Below are positions 47,177-56,227 of a DNA stretch of 61,129 nt, one piece after another. How positions within the stretch are numbered: position 1 is the stretch's first letter; each line of letters starts with the position of its first letter. The notes below the pieces were generated by a model. It had not been told where the DNA came from. It worked only from the letters and a program-made list of their open reading frames with translations, and did not search any database. The DNA is taken from NCBI GenBank assembly GCA_944341075.1, contig CALVLV010000012.1, forward strand, positions 1 through 61,129, written 5' to 3'. Origin of the DNA: an uncultured Clostridia bacterium. Its GTDB lineage: Bacteria > Bacillota > Clostridia > Christensenellales > Borkfalkiaceae. Both the position numbers and the translations under genes were made by a program.

Positions 47177-48232
47177 TTACTGTACATTCTCCGCAGAGTC
47201 ATCATAGAGGTGGCAAGCAACAAAATGGCCGGGTTCGTACTCGCGGAAGGCGGGCACTTCCTTTTTGCATATGTCCATACACCTTTCGCAACGGGTATGG
47301 AATTTGCAGCCTGACGGAGGATTTGCAGGTGAAGGGATATCACCCTTCAGGATGATGCGCTTCATCTTGTAGTCGGGGTCAGGCACGGGCACTGCAGAGA
47401 ACAACGCCTCGGTATAGGGATGAAGCGGACGGGCAAATATATCTTTTGTCTTGCCGTACTCCATCATGCTGCCAAGGTACATAACGCCAACCTCGTCGGA
47501 GATGTGCTCCACGACCGAAAGATCGTGCGAAATAAATATATACGCAAGCTTGTCACGCTGCTGCAGTTCCTTAAGCAGGTTGATTATCTGTGCCTGAATG
47601 GAAACGTCGAGCGCGGAGACCGGCTCGTCGCAGATGATAAGTTTGGGCTTTAATGCAAGCGAACGCGCTATGCATATACGCTGGCGCTGGCCGCCCGAAA
47701 ATTCATGGGGGTAGCGCTCGAAATACTGCGGCTGAAGGCCGCACCTCTCCATTATATGGAATATGTATTCCTTATACTCCGACTTGGGAACTATTTTATG
47801 TTCGCGCACGGCCTCGCCGATGATCTCGCCCACGGTAAGCCTAGGGGAAAGACTTGAATAGGGATCCTGGAATATCATCTGGAACTGAGGGCGTATTTTG
47901 CGCAGTTCATGCGGCTTCATTTTGCCGAGATTCATGCCGTTGAAGATGACGTCGCCCGCCGTTACGGAATGAAGGCGAAGTATAGTTCTGCCCATAGTCG
48001 TCTTTCCGCAGCCCGATTCGCCGACTATGCCGACCGTCTGGCCTGCATGGACATTGAAAGAAATATCGTCTACGGCGCGTACATACTGAACCTTCTGTCC
48101 GATCACGCCCGTACGGACGGGAAAATACTTCTTAAGATGACTTACGCGAAGCAAAACATCGTCTTCGGGCAAACTGTCAGCCACAGGCTGAATTATCTCG
48201 TCCGCGGTTGCGGGCTGAATTATTTCGCTCAT
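47177..48232 (-). CDS. oppF: Oligopeptide ABC transporter ATP-binding protein OppF
   Basis: A 351-residue ATPase of the peptide/nickel (Opp/Dpp) importer. Walker A GESGCGKT, Q-loop IFQDPYSSLSP, signature SGGQRQR, Walker B LIICDEPVSALD and the His switch ISHDLSV are intact. The C-terminal Cys-rich segment (GCKFHTRCERCMDICKKE) is the family's oligopeptide C-domain, which binds an iron-sulfur cluster in some members. It overlaps oppD by four bases (ATGA). Confidence 0.95.
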   Translation of the reverse strand: MSEIIQPATADEIIQPVADSLPEDDVLLRVSHLKKYFPVRTGVIGQKVQYVRAVDDISFNVHAGQTVGIVGESGCGKTTMGRTILRLHSVTAGDVIFNGMNLGKMKPHELRKIRPQFQMIFQDPYSSLSPRLTVGEIIGEAVREHKIVPKSEYKEYIFHIMERCGLQPQYFERYPHEFSGGQRQRICIARSLALKPKLIICDEPVSALDVSIQAQIINLLKELQQRDKLAYIFISHDLSVVEHISDEVGVMYLGSMMEYGKTKDIFARPLHPYTEALFSAVPVPDPDYKMKRIILKGDIPSPANPPSGCKFHTRCERCMDICKKEVPAFREYEPGHFVACHLYDDSAENVQ

Positions 48233-49593
48233 TGCTCTTTACTGCCCTCCTCCGCATAAAGATAGCACGCCACGCCGTGAGTGGGCGTTACCCACACAAA
48301 CCCTGGATATTCGCCATTACACTTTGCCGTGCAGCGGTCGCAGCGCTCTTTAAAATAGCAATAGTCGGGCATGTTGATGGGGTTGGGCACCTGCCCGGGT
48401 ATGCTGTAAAGTTTATCTACTTCCACTCCTACCACCGGTTTGCTCTTCTGAAGGCCGATGGTATAAGGGTGAAGCGGATTTTTGAATATTTCCTGCACGG
48501 TGCCGCTCTCCACTACCTTGCCTGCGTACATTACATGCACATAGTCGGCCATTTCGGCGATAACGCCGAGGTCGTGGGTTATCAGCATTATAGAGCCGCC
48601 TATCTTTTTGCGCACGTCGCGCAGAAGGTCGAGTATCTGCGCCTGAATGGTAACGTCAAGCGCGGTGGTAGGCTCGTCGGCGATAATAAGCCTGGGGTTG
48701 CAGGCAAGCGCCATGGCTATCATGACCCTCTGCCTCATGCCGCCCGATATTTCGTGGGGGTAAGACTTATATACCCTCTCCGGCATGGCAATGCCCACAA
48801 GGTTGAGCATTTCAAGACTTCTGCGCCTTGCCTCGGCCTTATTGGAACCGGGAATATGCAGCAGAGTTACCTCATCGAGCTGGTTGCCGACGGTAAACAC
48901 CGGGTTGAGCGAGGTCATCGGCTCCTGGAATATCATTGCTATCTGCCTGCCGCGTATGCGCGACATTTTTGAAATAGGCATATCGGCAATATTGTATACC
49001 TTGTCCTCCATTTCATACATGAGCGCGCCAGAGGCGTCCCTCTTTTGTACGGGGGCAAGCACGATATTGCCGTCTTTATCGAACACAGGATTGCCGTGCT
49101 TATCGAATTTTGTGCCCATTACATAGCGCACGCCGCCGTTTTCGTCGGGCAGAGTTTCGTATATGGGAATGGGCTTTCCGTCTGCGCCGAGCTTATATTC
49201 GCGCGACTTGAAGCGGATGGCGCCCTCCACTATCTGGCCCTGGGGGGCCTGAACAAGGCGCATGAGCGAAAGGCTGGTTACAGATTTGCCGCAGCCCGAT
49301 TCGCCCACTATGCCTACTACAGAACCTTCGGGAACGTTGAACGAAACGCCGTTTACCGCGCGCGAAACGCCCGAATCGGTGAAGAAATATGTATGCAGAT
49401 TGTCAAATTCAACGATGTTGCCATCGTCCTTCATCTGTGTTGTAAATTCCGACTCGTTTACGCGGCGCTTTTTCTTTTTTTCAAGCTCGCGTATGGCCTT
49501 TTTATTGGCCTTTGAAATATCGCGCGATTCTTTGTGCGAAAGGTAATGCGCCTTTTTGTTGACTTTAGTTTTCTTCTCTTCCGGCATCGCCAT
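48229..49593 (-). CDS. oppD: Oligopeptide ABC transporter ATP-binding protein OppD, with insert
   Basis: The second ATPase of the importer. At 454 residues it is about 110-130 longer than usual. A very basic N-terminal extension (about 1-55, KKKKRR) precedes the ABC domain. Walker A GESGCGKS is at 97-104, but an extra segment of roughly 65 residues (about 126-205, with [13 protein letters not shown]) lies before the Q-loop [11 protein letters not shown]. Signature SGGMRQR, Walker [13 protein letters not shown], switch ITHDLGV and the C-terminal Cys-rich region ([11 protein letters not shown]) are intact, so it should be active. It starts one base after the oppC stop. Confidence 0.93.
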   Translation of the reverse strand: MAMPEEKKTKVNKKAHYLSHKESRDISKANKKAIRELEKKKKRRVNESEFTTQMKDDGNIVEFDNLHTYFFTDSGVSRAVNGVSFNVPEGSVVGIVGESGCGKSVTSLSLMRLVQAPQGQIVEGAIRFKSREYKLGADGKPIPIYETLPDENGGVRYVMGTKFDKHGNPVFDKDGNIVLAPVQKRDASGALMYEMEDKVYNIADMPISKMSRIRGRQIAMIFQEPMTSLNPVFTVGNQLDEVTLLHIPGSNKAEARRRSLEMLNLVGIAMPERVYKSYPHEISGGMRQRVMIAMALACNPRLIIADEPTTALDVTIQAQILDLLRDVRKKIGGSIMLITHDLGVIAEMADYVHVMYAGKVVESGTVQEIFKNPLHPYTIGLQKSKPVVGVEVDKLYSIPGQVPNPINMPDYCYFKERCDRCTAKCNGEYPGFVWVTPTHGVACYLYAEEGSKEQ

Positions 49594-49594
49594 T

Positions 49595-50755
49595 TTACCT
49601 CTTCATTTTAGGGTCAAACGCATCGCGCAGGCCGTCGCCGACAAAGTTGAACGCAAGCACCGCAAGCACAATGCATATGCCGACGGGCACCCACTGGTTG
49701 GGGTACTGTCCCCAATAGGAAACCTCTGACGTAAGCACGTTTATCATGTTGCCCCACGTTGCGTATTCGGGCGGAACGCCGAGGCCGAGGAAGCCGAGCG
49801 TTGCCTCGGTGAGGATGACGTTGCCGAGGCCGAGCGTCATTGAAACTATCAGCTGGGGCAGAACGTTTGGCAACAGGTGTTTGAACAGCTTGCGCCACAG
49901 GCTCAGCCCCGTGGCTTCAGCAGCCATCATGAACTCCTGTTCGCGGAGCGAAAGTATCTGCCCTCGCACCATTCGCGCGACGCCCGCCCAGCCTATCAGC
50001 GTAAGCATGGCCATCATTACATATAGTCGCGCCATCGCGTCTATCTGGGCCTCTCGCAATATGTAACTTATAATAAGCATTATAGGCAGCGTTGGAATAC
50101 ATGCAAACACATCGACTATTCGCATTATAAGCATGTCTACCCACTTGCCGAAATAGCCTGCAAGGCCGCCGAGAATTACGCCGAAGACAGTTTGCAATAT
50201 TACTACCACAAATCCGAGCGTGAGCGAGATCCTGCCGCCGTACATAAGGCGTGAAAATACATCATAGCCGTTTTTATCGGTGCCGAGAATGTGCTCGCCG
50301 CCGGGAAGAGCGTCAAAATTGAATGCATTGTTGCCTATAGTATATTCGTAAACGGTCTGCGTGTCGCCGTTTGCGTCTGTATAGCTTATTTCTGTATTGG
50401 TTTCAACAACCTTGCCGGTTGATTCATCTGCCTCAGACTGCCCCCAGCGGTCGTAAATGACCGGGCCGAGGAAGGAGAACAAGAACAGAATTATCAGCGT
50501 AACAAGGCCTATCATTGAAAGTTTTGAGCGAAAGAAACGCTTTGCCACCACTGCCGCGGGAGAGAGCGTTCTCACCCTGTCTTCAAGGTGTTCAGGTTCT
50601 GCCGCCGCCTCTGCGGCATCGTTTGCGGCGAGCACCGTTTCAGCCATGCCCTCGGCGCCGGAGTTGACAAACTGTCCCGTAGGCTGCTCGGTAGAAAGGT
50701 TTTCAGGCCCGGGGGTAAGCTCTTCCTGCAGCCCTCGCTTTTCGTTATTATCCAT
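49595..50755 (-). CDS. oppC: Oligopeptide ABC transporter permease OppC
   Basis: A 386-residue permease. A 75-residue acidic N-terminal cytoplasmic extension is unusual. TM1 near 76-98 is followed by an external loop enlarged to about 60 residues (105-160), then the BPD_transp_1 core with five helices. The EAA loop EFMMAAEATGLSLWRKLFKHLLPN contacts the ATPases. The C-terminus GDGLRDAFDPKMKR is typical of OppC/DppC. AGGAGC precedes the ATG. It forms the channel with OppB. Confidence 0.95.
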   Translation of the reverse strand: MDNNEKRGLQEELTPGPENLSTEQPTGQFVNSGAEGMAETVLAANDAAEAAAEPEHLEDRVRTLSPAAVVAKRFFRSKLSMIGLVTLIILFLFSFLGPVIYDRWGQSEADESTGKVVETNTEISYTDANGDTQTVYEYTIGNNAFNFDALPGGEHILGTDKNGYDVFSRLMYGGRISLTLGFVVVILQTVFGVILGGLAGYFGKWVDMLIMRIVDVFACIPTLPIMLIISYILREAQIDAMARLYVMMAMLTLIGWAGVARMVRGQILSLREQEFMMAAEATGLSLWRKLFKHLLPNVLPQLIVSMTLGLGNVILTEATLGFLGLGVPPEYATWGNMINVLTSEVSYWGQYPNQWVPVGICIVLAVLAFNFVGDGLRDAFDPKMKR

Positions 50756-50766
50756 CGGTTGTGCTC

Positions 50767-51762
50767 CTATTTGTTGATTTTAACGCGCGGATCTACAACC
50801 GCGTACATGAGGTCTGCAAGCAACATACCCAAAACCGTAAGAATGGCAAGGAACATGTTGTATCCCATAACAAACGGGATATCGCCTGACTTTAAAGCGT
50901 TGTATGCCATAAGGCCGATACCGTCTATAGAGAACATCTGCTCAGTTATCATGGCACCGCTGAAAAGGCCGGGCAGTGTGCCCGCAAGCAGCGTTACCAG
51001 GGGAATGAGCGTGTTACGGAAGGCATGCTTGTATATTACTTTGTGTTCGCTTAAACCCTTGGCGCGCGCCGTACGGATATAGTCGGCGTTGAGCACTTCA
51101 AGCGTATTTGTACGGGTATAACGCATGAGCGAACCGACCGAAAGGAACACCATTATGCCTATGGGCATTATAAGATGCCACACCATATCCCAGAACCTTG
51201 TCCACCCCGAGGCGTCTATGGGCAGGGTGCCCACAAGGCCCTGAACGGGAAGTATGTCCAGCGTTACAGAAAAGAACTGTATGCACAGAGCGGCAAAGAA
51301 GAACGTGGGAAGCGCGTTGCCTATCATGGTGAGAACGTTTGAAGCATAGTCGAGTACGCCGTACTGTTTGGTTGCAGCCTTTACGCCCAGGGGAATGGCA
51401 ATGAGGATTTCAAGGATAAACGCCGTGAAAGCTATGCCGAAGGATATGCCCATATGCTCTACTATAATTTGACCTACGGGCGCTTCATACACGAACGATA
51501 TTCCCAGGTCGCCGCGCAAAATATCCCATATCCACAAAAAGTAACCCTGCAAAATTCCAAGGAAGGAATCGTCGCCTATACCGTAGATAGTTTCAAGGCG
51601 CTCAAGATCTTCCTCACTAAGAAGGCCCATATTAAATTGTGTTGCAAACTTTTGCTCAACAAAGTTTGTTGGCATAAGGCGCACAAGGAAGTATATGAGC
51701 ACCGAAACGCCGAACAGCACTATTATGGCAAGCCCTATTCGCTTTAAAATGTATTTAACCAT
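50767..51762 (-). CDS. oppB: Oligopeptide ABC transporter permease OppB
   Basis: A 331-residue permease with the family N-terminus (YILKRIGLAIIVLFGVSVLIYFLVRLMP), six predicted helices and the EAA loop DYIRTARAKGLSEHKVIYKHAFRN. It ends in the usual DLMYAVVDPRVKI. Length is normal. AAAAGGT lies upstream of the ATG. It follows oppA by 24 bases and precedes oppC by 11. Confidence 0.96.
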   Translation of the reverse strand: MVKYILKRIGLAIIVLFGVSVLIYFLVRLMPTNFVEQKFATQFNMGLLSEEDLERLETIYGIGDDSFLGILQGYFLWIWDILRGDLGISFVYEAPVGQIIVEHMGISFGIAFTAFILEILIAIPLGVKAATKQYGVLDYASNVLTMIGNALPTFFFAALCIQFFSVTLDILPVQGLVGTLPIDASGWTRFWDMVWHLIMPIGIMVFLSVGSLMRYTRTNTLEVLNADYIRTARAKGLSEHKVIYKHAFRNTLIPLVTLLAGTLPGLFSGAMITEQMFSIDGIGLMAYNALKSGDIPFVMGYNMFLAILTVLGMLLADLMYAVVDPRVKINK

Positions 51763-51786
51763 CGCATTTTACCTTTTCAGGTTGTA

Positions 51787-54612
51787 TTAATCTACTGTAA
51801 AGCTGCTGTTGTAACCAACCTCCCAAAGATAGGTAAAGGGCCCTGCGTAAGCAGTGGGATTCTGAAGCAGCGTGCTGGGATCTATTTTAGCGTTGTTGTA
51901 TACGGTGAGGTCGTACCTCTGATATGCAGGCATTTCAACGGCAAGCTCCATAACAAGGTCGAGCGCTTCTGCATAGTACTGTGCACGGAGAGCCTGGTTG
52001 TTTGTTTCGCGGGCATCGTCTATTAAAACAGACAGGTCATCAACTATTCTGTTTTCAACAGCGTACTTATCAGGCTGCCTTGTAAACTCGTTATAGCCCC
52101 AGTTTACCGTGCTGCCCGCCCTTGAGTTTTTGTGGTATACCTGATACATATCGGGGTCGATGGTGCTTGACCATGCAGCCGCCCATACGGTGAGACCGCC
52201 GCGGGTGAGTTCTGTAAGTGCCTGGTTATCTTTTTCAACAGTTATTTCAAAGCCGATATCTTCGAGAATGGTCTGTGCCCTTGTAAACATCTGCCATGCG
52301 GGGTGATCGGTAGATTCGCCTGCAACAGTGAAGATTATGGGCATGAGTTCATTGCCGTCGGGGTCGGCAGTAATTTCGGTGCCATTGCCCATAAAGTCAC
52401 CCTGATTGACGAGCATATCATATATCTGCGCGCCGGTGCGGTCGTAAGTATAGTCAAGGGCCTCTCCCTCTACCGTTTCATTTGCTGAGGGCCTGTATAC
52501 GGTTGCGCCATCGGGATATGCCCACGATACAGTGGACATGGGGCGGTAGATGGGCATGCTGTTGCCTGCGCCGAAATAACCCGACTGATAATTTCCGTTT
52601 GCATCGGTATAGCCGTTTATCATGGAAGTATCCATGGCCTTGATTATGGCGCGGCGGATCCATATGTTTGAAACTTCATCCTTGCCGGCGTTTATGCCAA
52701 CGTAACCATAGCCGTTTGTAATGGTTTTTACCTGGCCGAGATGTCCCCCGCCCTGGTTGATCCTGTTAATTTCTTCTGTGTTTACAGACGTGCAGTTGGG
52801 GTTGCCTACGTCGATGGTTTCAGTCTGCAGCGACTGCAATATAAGGTTTGTCTGAACAACCTGATACTGCATGTACTTGATGCGGGCATTCTGTATAGGG
52901 CCGCCCTCCTGTCCGTCTACCGTATCAAAGTAGGGGTTGCGTTCGTAATAAATACGCTTGCTGACTTCAAATTCGCCGGGGTCGGGGTAATAGGCGTCGT
53001 CGCCCGGTTCAAGTTTTTCTATATCAAGTTTAAGGCCACCAGCTTTGCTTGCCATATAGGCGCCTGCACCAACGGGGACGCGGTTGCGTTCGGGGTTTTT
53101 GAGCACCTTGTCCATGAAGTCGGAACTGTTATACACAATGCCTATATCTTCAAGATAGGGGTGGTCTTCGGTAGCGTACTGCCTTGCCTCTTCTGCGGGA
53201 GCGTAATAGTGCTTAGGCGCCACGGTAAAGCCGAAGTTCCAGATGGCCTTGGGGTCGATCTCATTTATTGTAATGCTGAGAACGTCGTATTCTCCGCCCA
53301 GGTCTTTACCATTGAAGCTGGTAGTCTTGCGGGTAGTTATACCGCTTATTGTGCTTACACCACCGTATGAAATGAGCTTGGAAATTTCATCGGCGAGAAT
53401 ATTGTTATACAGGTCGGTAGTTGTAGAGCTGCCGAGAATGGTCACGGCAAGATTGTCGTAGTCTGTCTGTTTGAACGCGGGCAAAGAATTTTCGTCGGCA
53501 CTCCTGGGGCCGATAGTCTGGGCATATACTGTTTCAATAGCCCACTTGCGGATCTCGGCTGAGTTATTGCCCAATAATGCAACATCATCAGCAAACGCTT
53601 TGTTGCCCGAATTATCCACAAAATCAAACACATAAACTTCGTAGATATTATTTTCAATATCCTCTTCAGGATACTCATCCTGATCAACCGCTTCGTAATC
53701 GCCATTGGCAGCGTCGGTGAGCCTTACGCGTACCTTTTCGGGCCTGCCGTTGCCGGGCTGGGTTTCGTACTGAACAAGGCCGTAGGTAAACAGATAATAC
53801 TGCCAGTACTGGCCGGCGTCGAACATGTAGGTCTTGCGGGCCTCTTCAAAGCCTGACATTGCAGACTCGTAACCGCCTTCAAGCTCGGTATCGTAATTCT
53901 GAATGAAGAATAAAACGTCCTCTTCGGTTTCGGCCTCTTCGTCAGCGGTCAGCGGCGTGTATTTATGTGCACCCGAAGGATCATAATTATTATCCTCATA
54001 GGTAAGCCACATATTGGCACACCACTGGGTAATTCTGTTAAGCCTGTTGTTGGCGCGTGTGGCCGCGGTGGCGTTAAGAGTCTCTTCAGAGCCGCCTGCA
54101 CCCTGCGTTCTGTAATCTTCAAGGCCGACGATATCCGTTGAGTATATGGTGGCGCTGCCGGTATAGGCAGGGTCAAGATATACATACAGGTTAAATAAAA
54201 CGTCGTCTATAGTCAGCTCTACACCGTCGGAAAATTTTATGCCATTTTTGATAAGAAATTCGTACCGTGTGTAGGCCGCATTGTTCGACGTGGTGGGCCT
54301 TTGGTTGCTATCCAGCGCGGTCGTAGTGTAGTCTTTAACAACGCAAGCCTGGTCGTCGCCGTAGGCAATTTCGCCTTCGGGCGATGTTGTGAACATGCTG
54401 AGCTGCGTCTGCCCGGCAATTTCAGAGTCGTAAGCCGCAGTGGCAAAGAAAGGGTTGTATACACCGTCGGCGCCCTCAAGGCCGAGTACCAGGGGAACCC
54501 TTTCTTCGGCGGCGGTAGGCGTATAGTTCTGGTTATTCTTATCGCTACATGCAGCAAGAATACCGAATGCCATTGTTGCAGCAAGAGTTACTGCAATGTA
54601 CTTCTTTTTCAT
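51787..54612 (-). CDS. oppA: Oversized oligopeptide-binding lipoprotein OppA
   Basis: The substrate-binding component, a lipoprotein with lipobox LAAC and acceptor Cys at 22. At 941 residues it is far longer than the usual 540-620. SBP_bac_5 features appear at both ends: IKFSDGVELTIDDVLFNLYVYLDP near residue 120, and a C-terminal region with IDPDMYQVYHKNSRAGSTVNWGYN. The extra 300 or so residues lie in the middle (about 165-480), acidic and without a recognised domain. The start is the ATG at 54612 with GAGGT upstream; a TTG codon directly before it is possible. The insert could extend the binding pocket or interact with neighbouring surface proteins. Confidence 0.9.
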   Translation of the reverse strand: MKKKYIAVTLAATMAFGILAACSDKNNQNYTPTAAEERVPLVLGLEGADGVYNPFFATAAYDSEIAGQTQLSMFTTSPEGEIAYGDDQACVVKDYTTTALDSNQRPTTSNNAAYTRYEFLIKNGIKFSDGVELTIDDVLFNLYVYLDPAYTGSATIYSTDIVGLEDYRTQGAGGSEETLNATAATRANNRLNRITQWCANMWLTYEDNNYDPSGAHKYTPLTADEEAETEEDVLFFIQNYDTELEGGYESAMSGFEEARKTYMFDAGQYWQYYLFTYGLVQYETQPGNGRPEKVRVRLTDAANGDYEAVDQDEYPEEDIENNIYEVYVFDFVDNSGNKAFADDVALLGNNSAEIRKWAIETVYAQTIGPRSADENSLPAFKQTDYDNLAVTILGSSTTTDLYNNILADEISKLISYGGVSTISGITTRKTTSFNGKDLGGEYDVLSITINEIDPKAIWNFGFTVAPKHYYAPAEEARQYATEDHPYLEDIGIVYNSSDFMDKVLKNPERNRVPVGAGAYMASKAGGLKLDIEKLEPGDDAYYPDPGEFEVSKRIYYERNPYFDTVDGQEGGPIQNARIKYMQYQVVQTNLILQSLQTETIDVGNPNCTSVNTEEINRINQGGGHLGQVKTITNGYGYVGINAGKDEVSNIWIRRAIIKAMDTSMINGYTDANGNYQSGYFGAGNSMPIYRPMSTVSWAYPDGATVYRPSANETVEGEALDYTYDRTGAQIYDMLVNQGDFMGNGTEITADPDGNELMPIIFTVAGESTDHPAWQMFTRAQTILEDIGFEITVEKDNQALTELTRGGLTVWAAAWSSTIDPDMYQVYHKNSRAGSTVNWGYNEFTRQPDKYAVENRIVDDLSVLIDDARETNNQALRAQYYAEALDLVMELAVEMPAYQRYDLTVYNNAKIDPSTLLQNPTAYAGPFTYLWEVGYNSSFTVD

Positions 54613-54676
54613 CAATTTTTTACCTCACTATTCGTTTGCATTGAATAACGTGCCGCATTAACGGCGCAGTATGTTT

Positions 54677-55930
54677 TTATGAGTAATCAGCACCGTCAAG
54701 CGTAACGGTTACGCGTTGGCTGCCCTGTGCGGGGGTAAACGTCTGCCCCGCTTCAAGTTCGCCAAAAATTCCGTAATAGCTGCCTTCGCCGACGTTGACT
54801 TCACTGTTTGCGCCCTGACCTTGCCTTGTAATTGCAATTGAGCAGCCAACAAAGGCAATACCTGTGAATTCGCCCAGCTCAAGGTCTTCTGCAGTGCCGC
54901 CAAGCAGGCCTATGTTGAATATGCCGTTATCATTATTGGCACGACGGTCAAGACTTACTTCAAAACGGCAATTTTCAAACGTTATATCGTGGATACTGCC
55001 GAACTGGCTGAATGTGAACATGCCTATGTCGTCCGAGCTAACAAGCGCGTTTATAGATTTTTCTACAACAACGTTTGAAATGGTGTGGCCGTTTCCGTTA
55101 AATTCGCCCGAATAGACATCAAGGTCAAGCGACTGGCCTTCCATATCTATATCGCTGTCGAGGAAGTAATTTGCATTTCTGCGTATATTGCTAAGCTGCG
55201 AAGCAAAGTTTATAACCTCCCAGTCGCCGTCAAGCCATTCCGCATATACAGTTATATGGGGATTTTCGTCTGAAAGCACAAGCTGTGCCCAGTCTTCATC
55301 GGTAAGCAACGGCTTATGGTCGCCCAAGTGGAAATAGCGCACGGTGTGGTTGCGCCAACGTATAAAGCCGACATCGGGTATGGTTACGGGGCCTGACTCA
55401 TCGTAGTTCTGGTCGACATAATTTTCTATGCCTGCGGCCTTGGCTTCTTCACCGACTTCAACTGTAAGCGAATAGTTCAACGCCCAGTCCGCCACAAGGT
55501 ATGTAAAGGTGTTCTCTTCTTCAGGAAGAGCCTGGGTGAAGTCCCACTCCTGCCCTTCAAAAATTGAGGCGCCATTTTCGTCTACAAACTCGTTATCTGC
55601 GTTTTTGAGCGGCTGATTATTTTCGTCAAGCGTTGCCTGATACCAGCCGGTTATGTGGTTCGAAGCAAGCGTAGGCGCCTCTACACCGCCGTTGCCCGTG
55701 CCCGGCTCTATTATGGTTACGCCCGGCTTATACCTGAATGTACGCAAGCCCGATGTATTGCTGCCGCTGTACTGTCCGCCGTTGGCGTCGTATATTACTG
55801 TTGCGGTATAGCCGTCTTCAAGCGGGTCGTAAGGCTCGTACGTGCACGCCGCAAGCGCACACGACGCTATGGCCATGGCTATAAGGCACAGAATTATTAC
55901 CCATTTGCGTTTAAACAATTTTGATTGCAT
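54677..55930 (-). CDS. Lipoprotein with InlB-like and beta-helix-like domains
   Basis: A 417-residue lipoprotein: basic N-terminus, hydrophobic core, lipobox LAAC with acceptor Cys at 29. An InlB-type segment (TATVIYDANGGQYSG, then GWYQA and a VADWAL ending) spans about 40-155, and a second one ends near 235 (ITVYAEWLDGD). The C-terminal 180 residues (FNGNGHTISNVVV, GSIHDITFENCRF) resemble GLUG or right-handed beta-helix surface domains. The ATG at 55930 is five bases after AGAGG. It sits directly before oppA, so it may help present peptides or anchor the protease complex; function is unknown. Confidence 0.82.
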   Translation of the reverse strand: MQSKLFKRKWVIILCLIAMAIASCALAACTYEPYDPLEDGYTATVIYDANGGQYSGSNTSGLRTFRYKPGVTIIEPGTGNGGVEAPTLASNHITGWYQATLDENNQPLKNADNEFVDENGASIFEGQEWDFTQALPEEENTFTYLVADWALNYSLTVEVGEEAKAAGIENYVDQNYDESGPVTIPDVGFIRWRNHTVRYFHLGDHKPLLTDEDWAQLVLSDENPHITVYAEWLDGDWEVINFASQLSNIRRNANYFLDSDIDMEGQSLDLDVYSGEFNGNGHTISNVVVEKSINALVSSDDIGMFTFSQFGSIHDITFENCRFEVSLDRRANNDNGIFNIGLLGGTAEDLELGEFTGIAFVGCSIAITRQGQGANSEVNVGEGSYYGIFGELEAGQTFTPAQGSQRVTVTLDGADYS

Positions 55931-55939
55931 ATACACCTC

Positions 55940-56212
55940 TCAGCTAAGCCACAGCTTTATAAGGAAGAACACGGCTATAAACGCCACCGATACGCATAAA
56001 ACTATCGGCAGCACCGCGCGGTACATTGCAATAACCGCCGCGCGGTACGTCTTTTTTTCTTCCTTTTTTTCGGCCTTGCTCAGTTTGCGTTTTTCAGGCC
56101 TGGCATATTTGCCGCGCCGCATGTAGCCGCTGTTCCACGGCATCCAGTCGGCAGACATATCGGCAATAGTGCGGCCGTCGTCTACGTATTTTACACTCTC
56201 TTTCTTTTCCAT
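55940..56212 (-). CDS. Small single-span membrane protein
   Basis: A 90-residue protein. A polar, charged N-terminal half (MEKKESVKYVDDGRTIADM, then a Lys/Glu-rich stretch near 40-55) precedes one membrane helix (about 66-87). It has no signal peptide. It lies 15 bases after the LRR gene and 9 bases before the next lipoprotein gene, with its stop overlapping that gene's ribosome site, so it is likely real and cotranscribed. I do not recognise a family. An N-in/C-out scaffold or regulator role is possible. Confidence 0.7.
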   Translation of the reverse strand: MEKKESVKYVDDGRTIADMSADWMPWNSGYMRRGKYARPEKRKLSKAEKKEEKKTYRAAVIAMYRAVLPIVLCVSVAFIAVFFLIKLWLS

Positions 56213-56227
56213 CGCATTTATTTCCGT

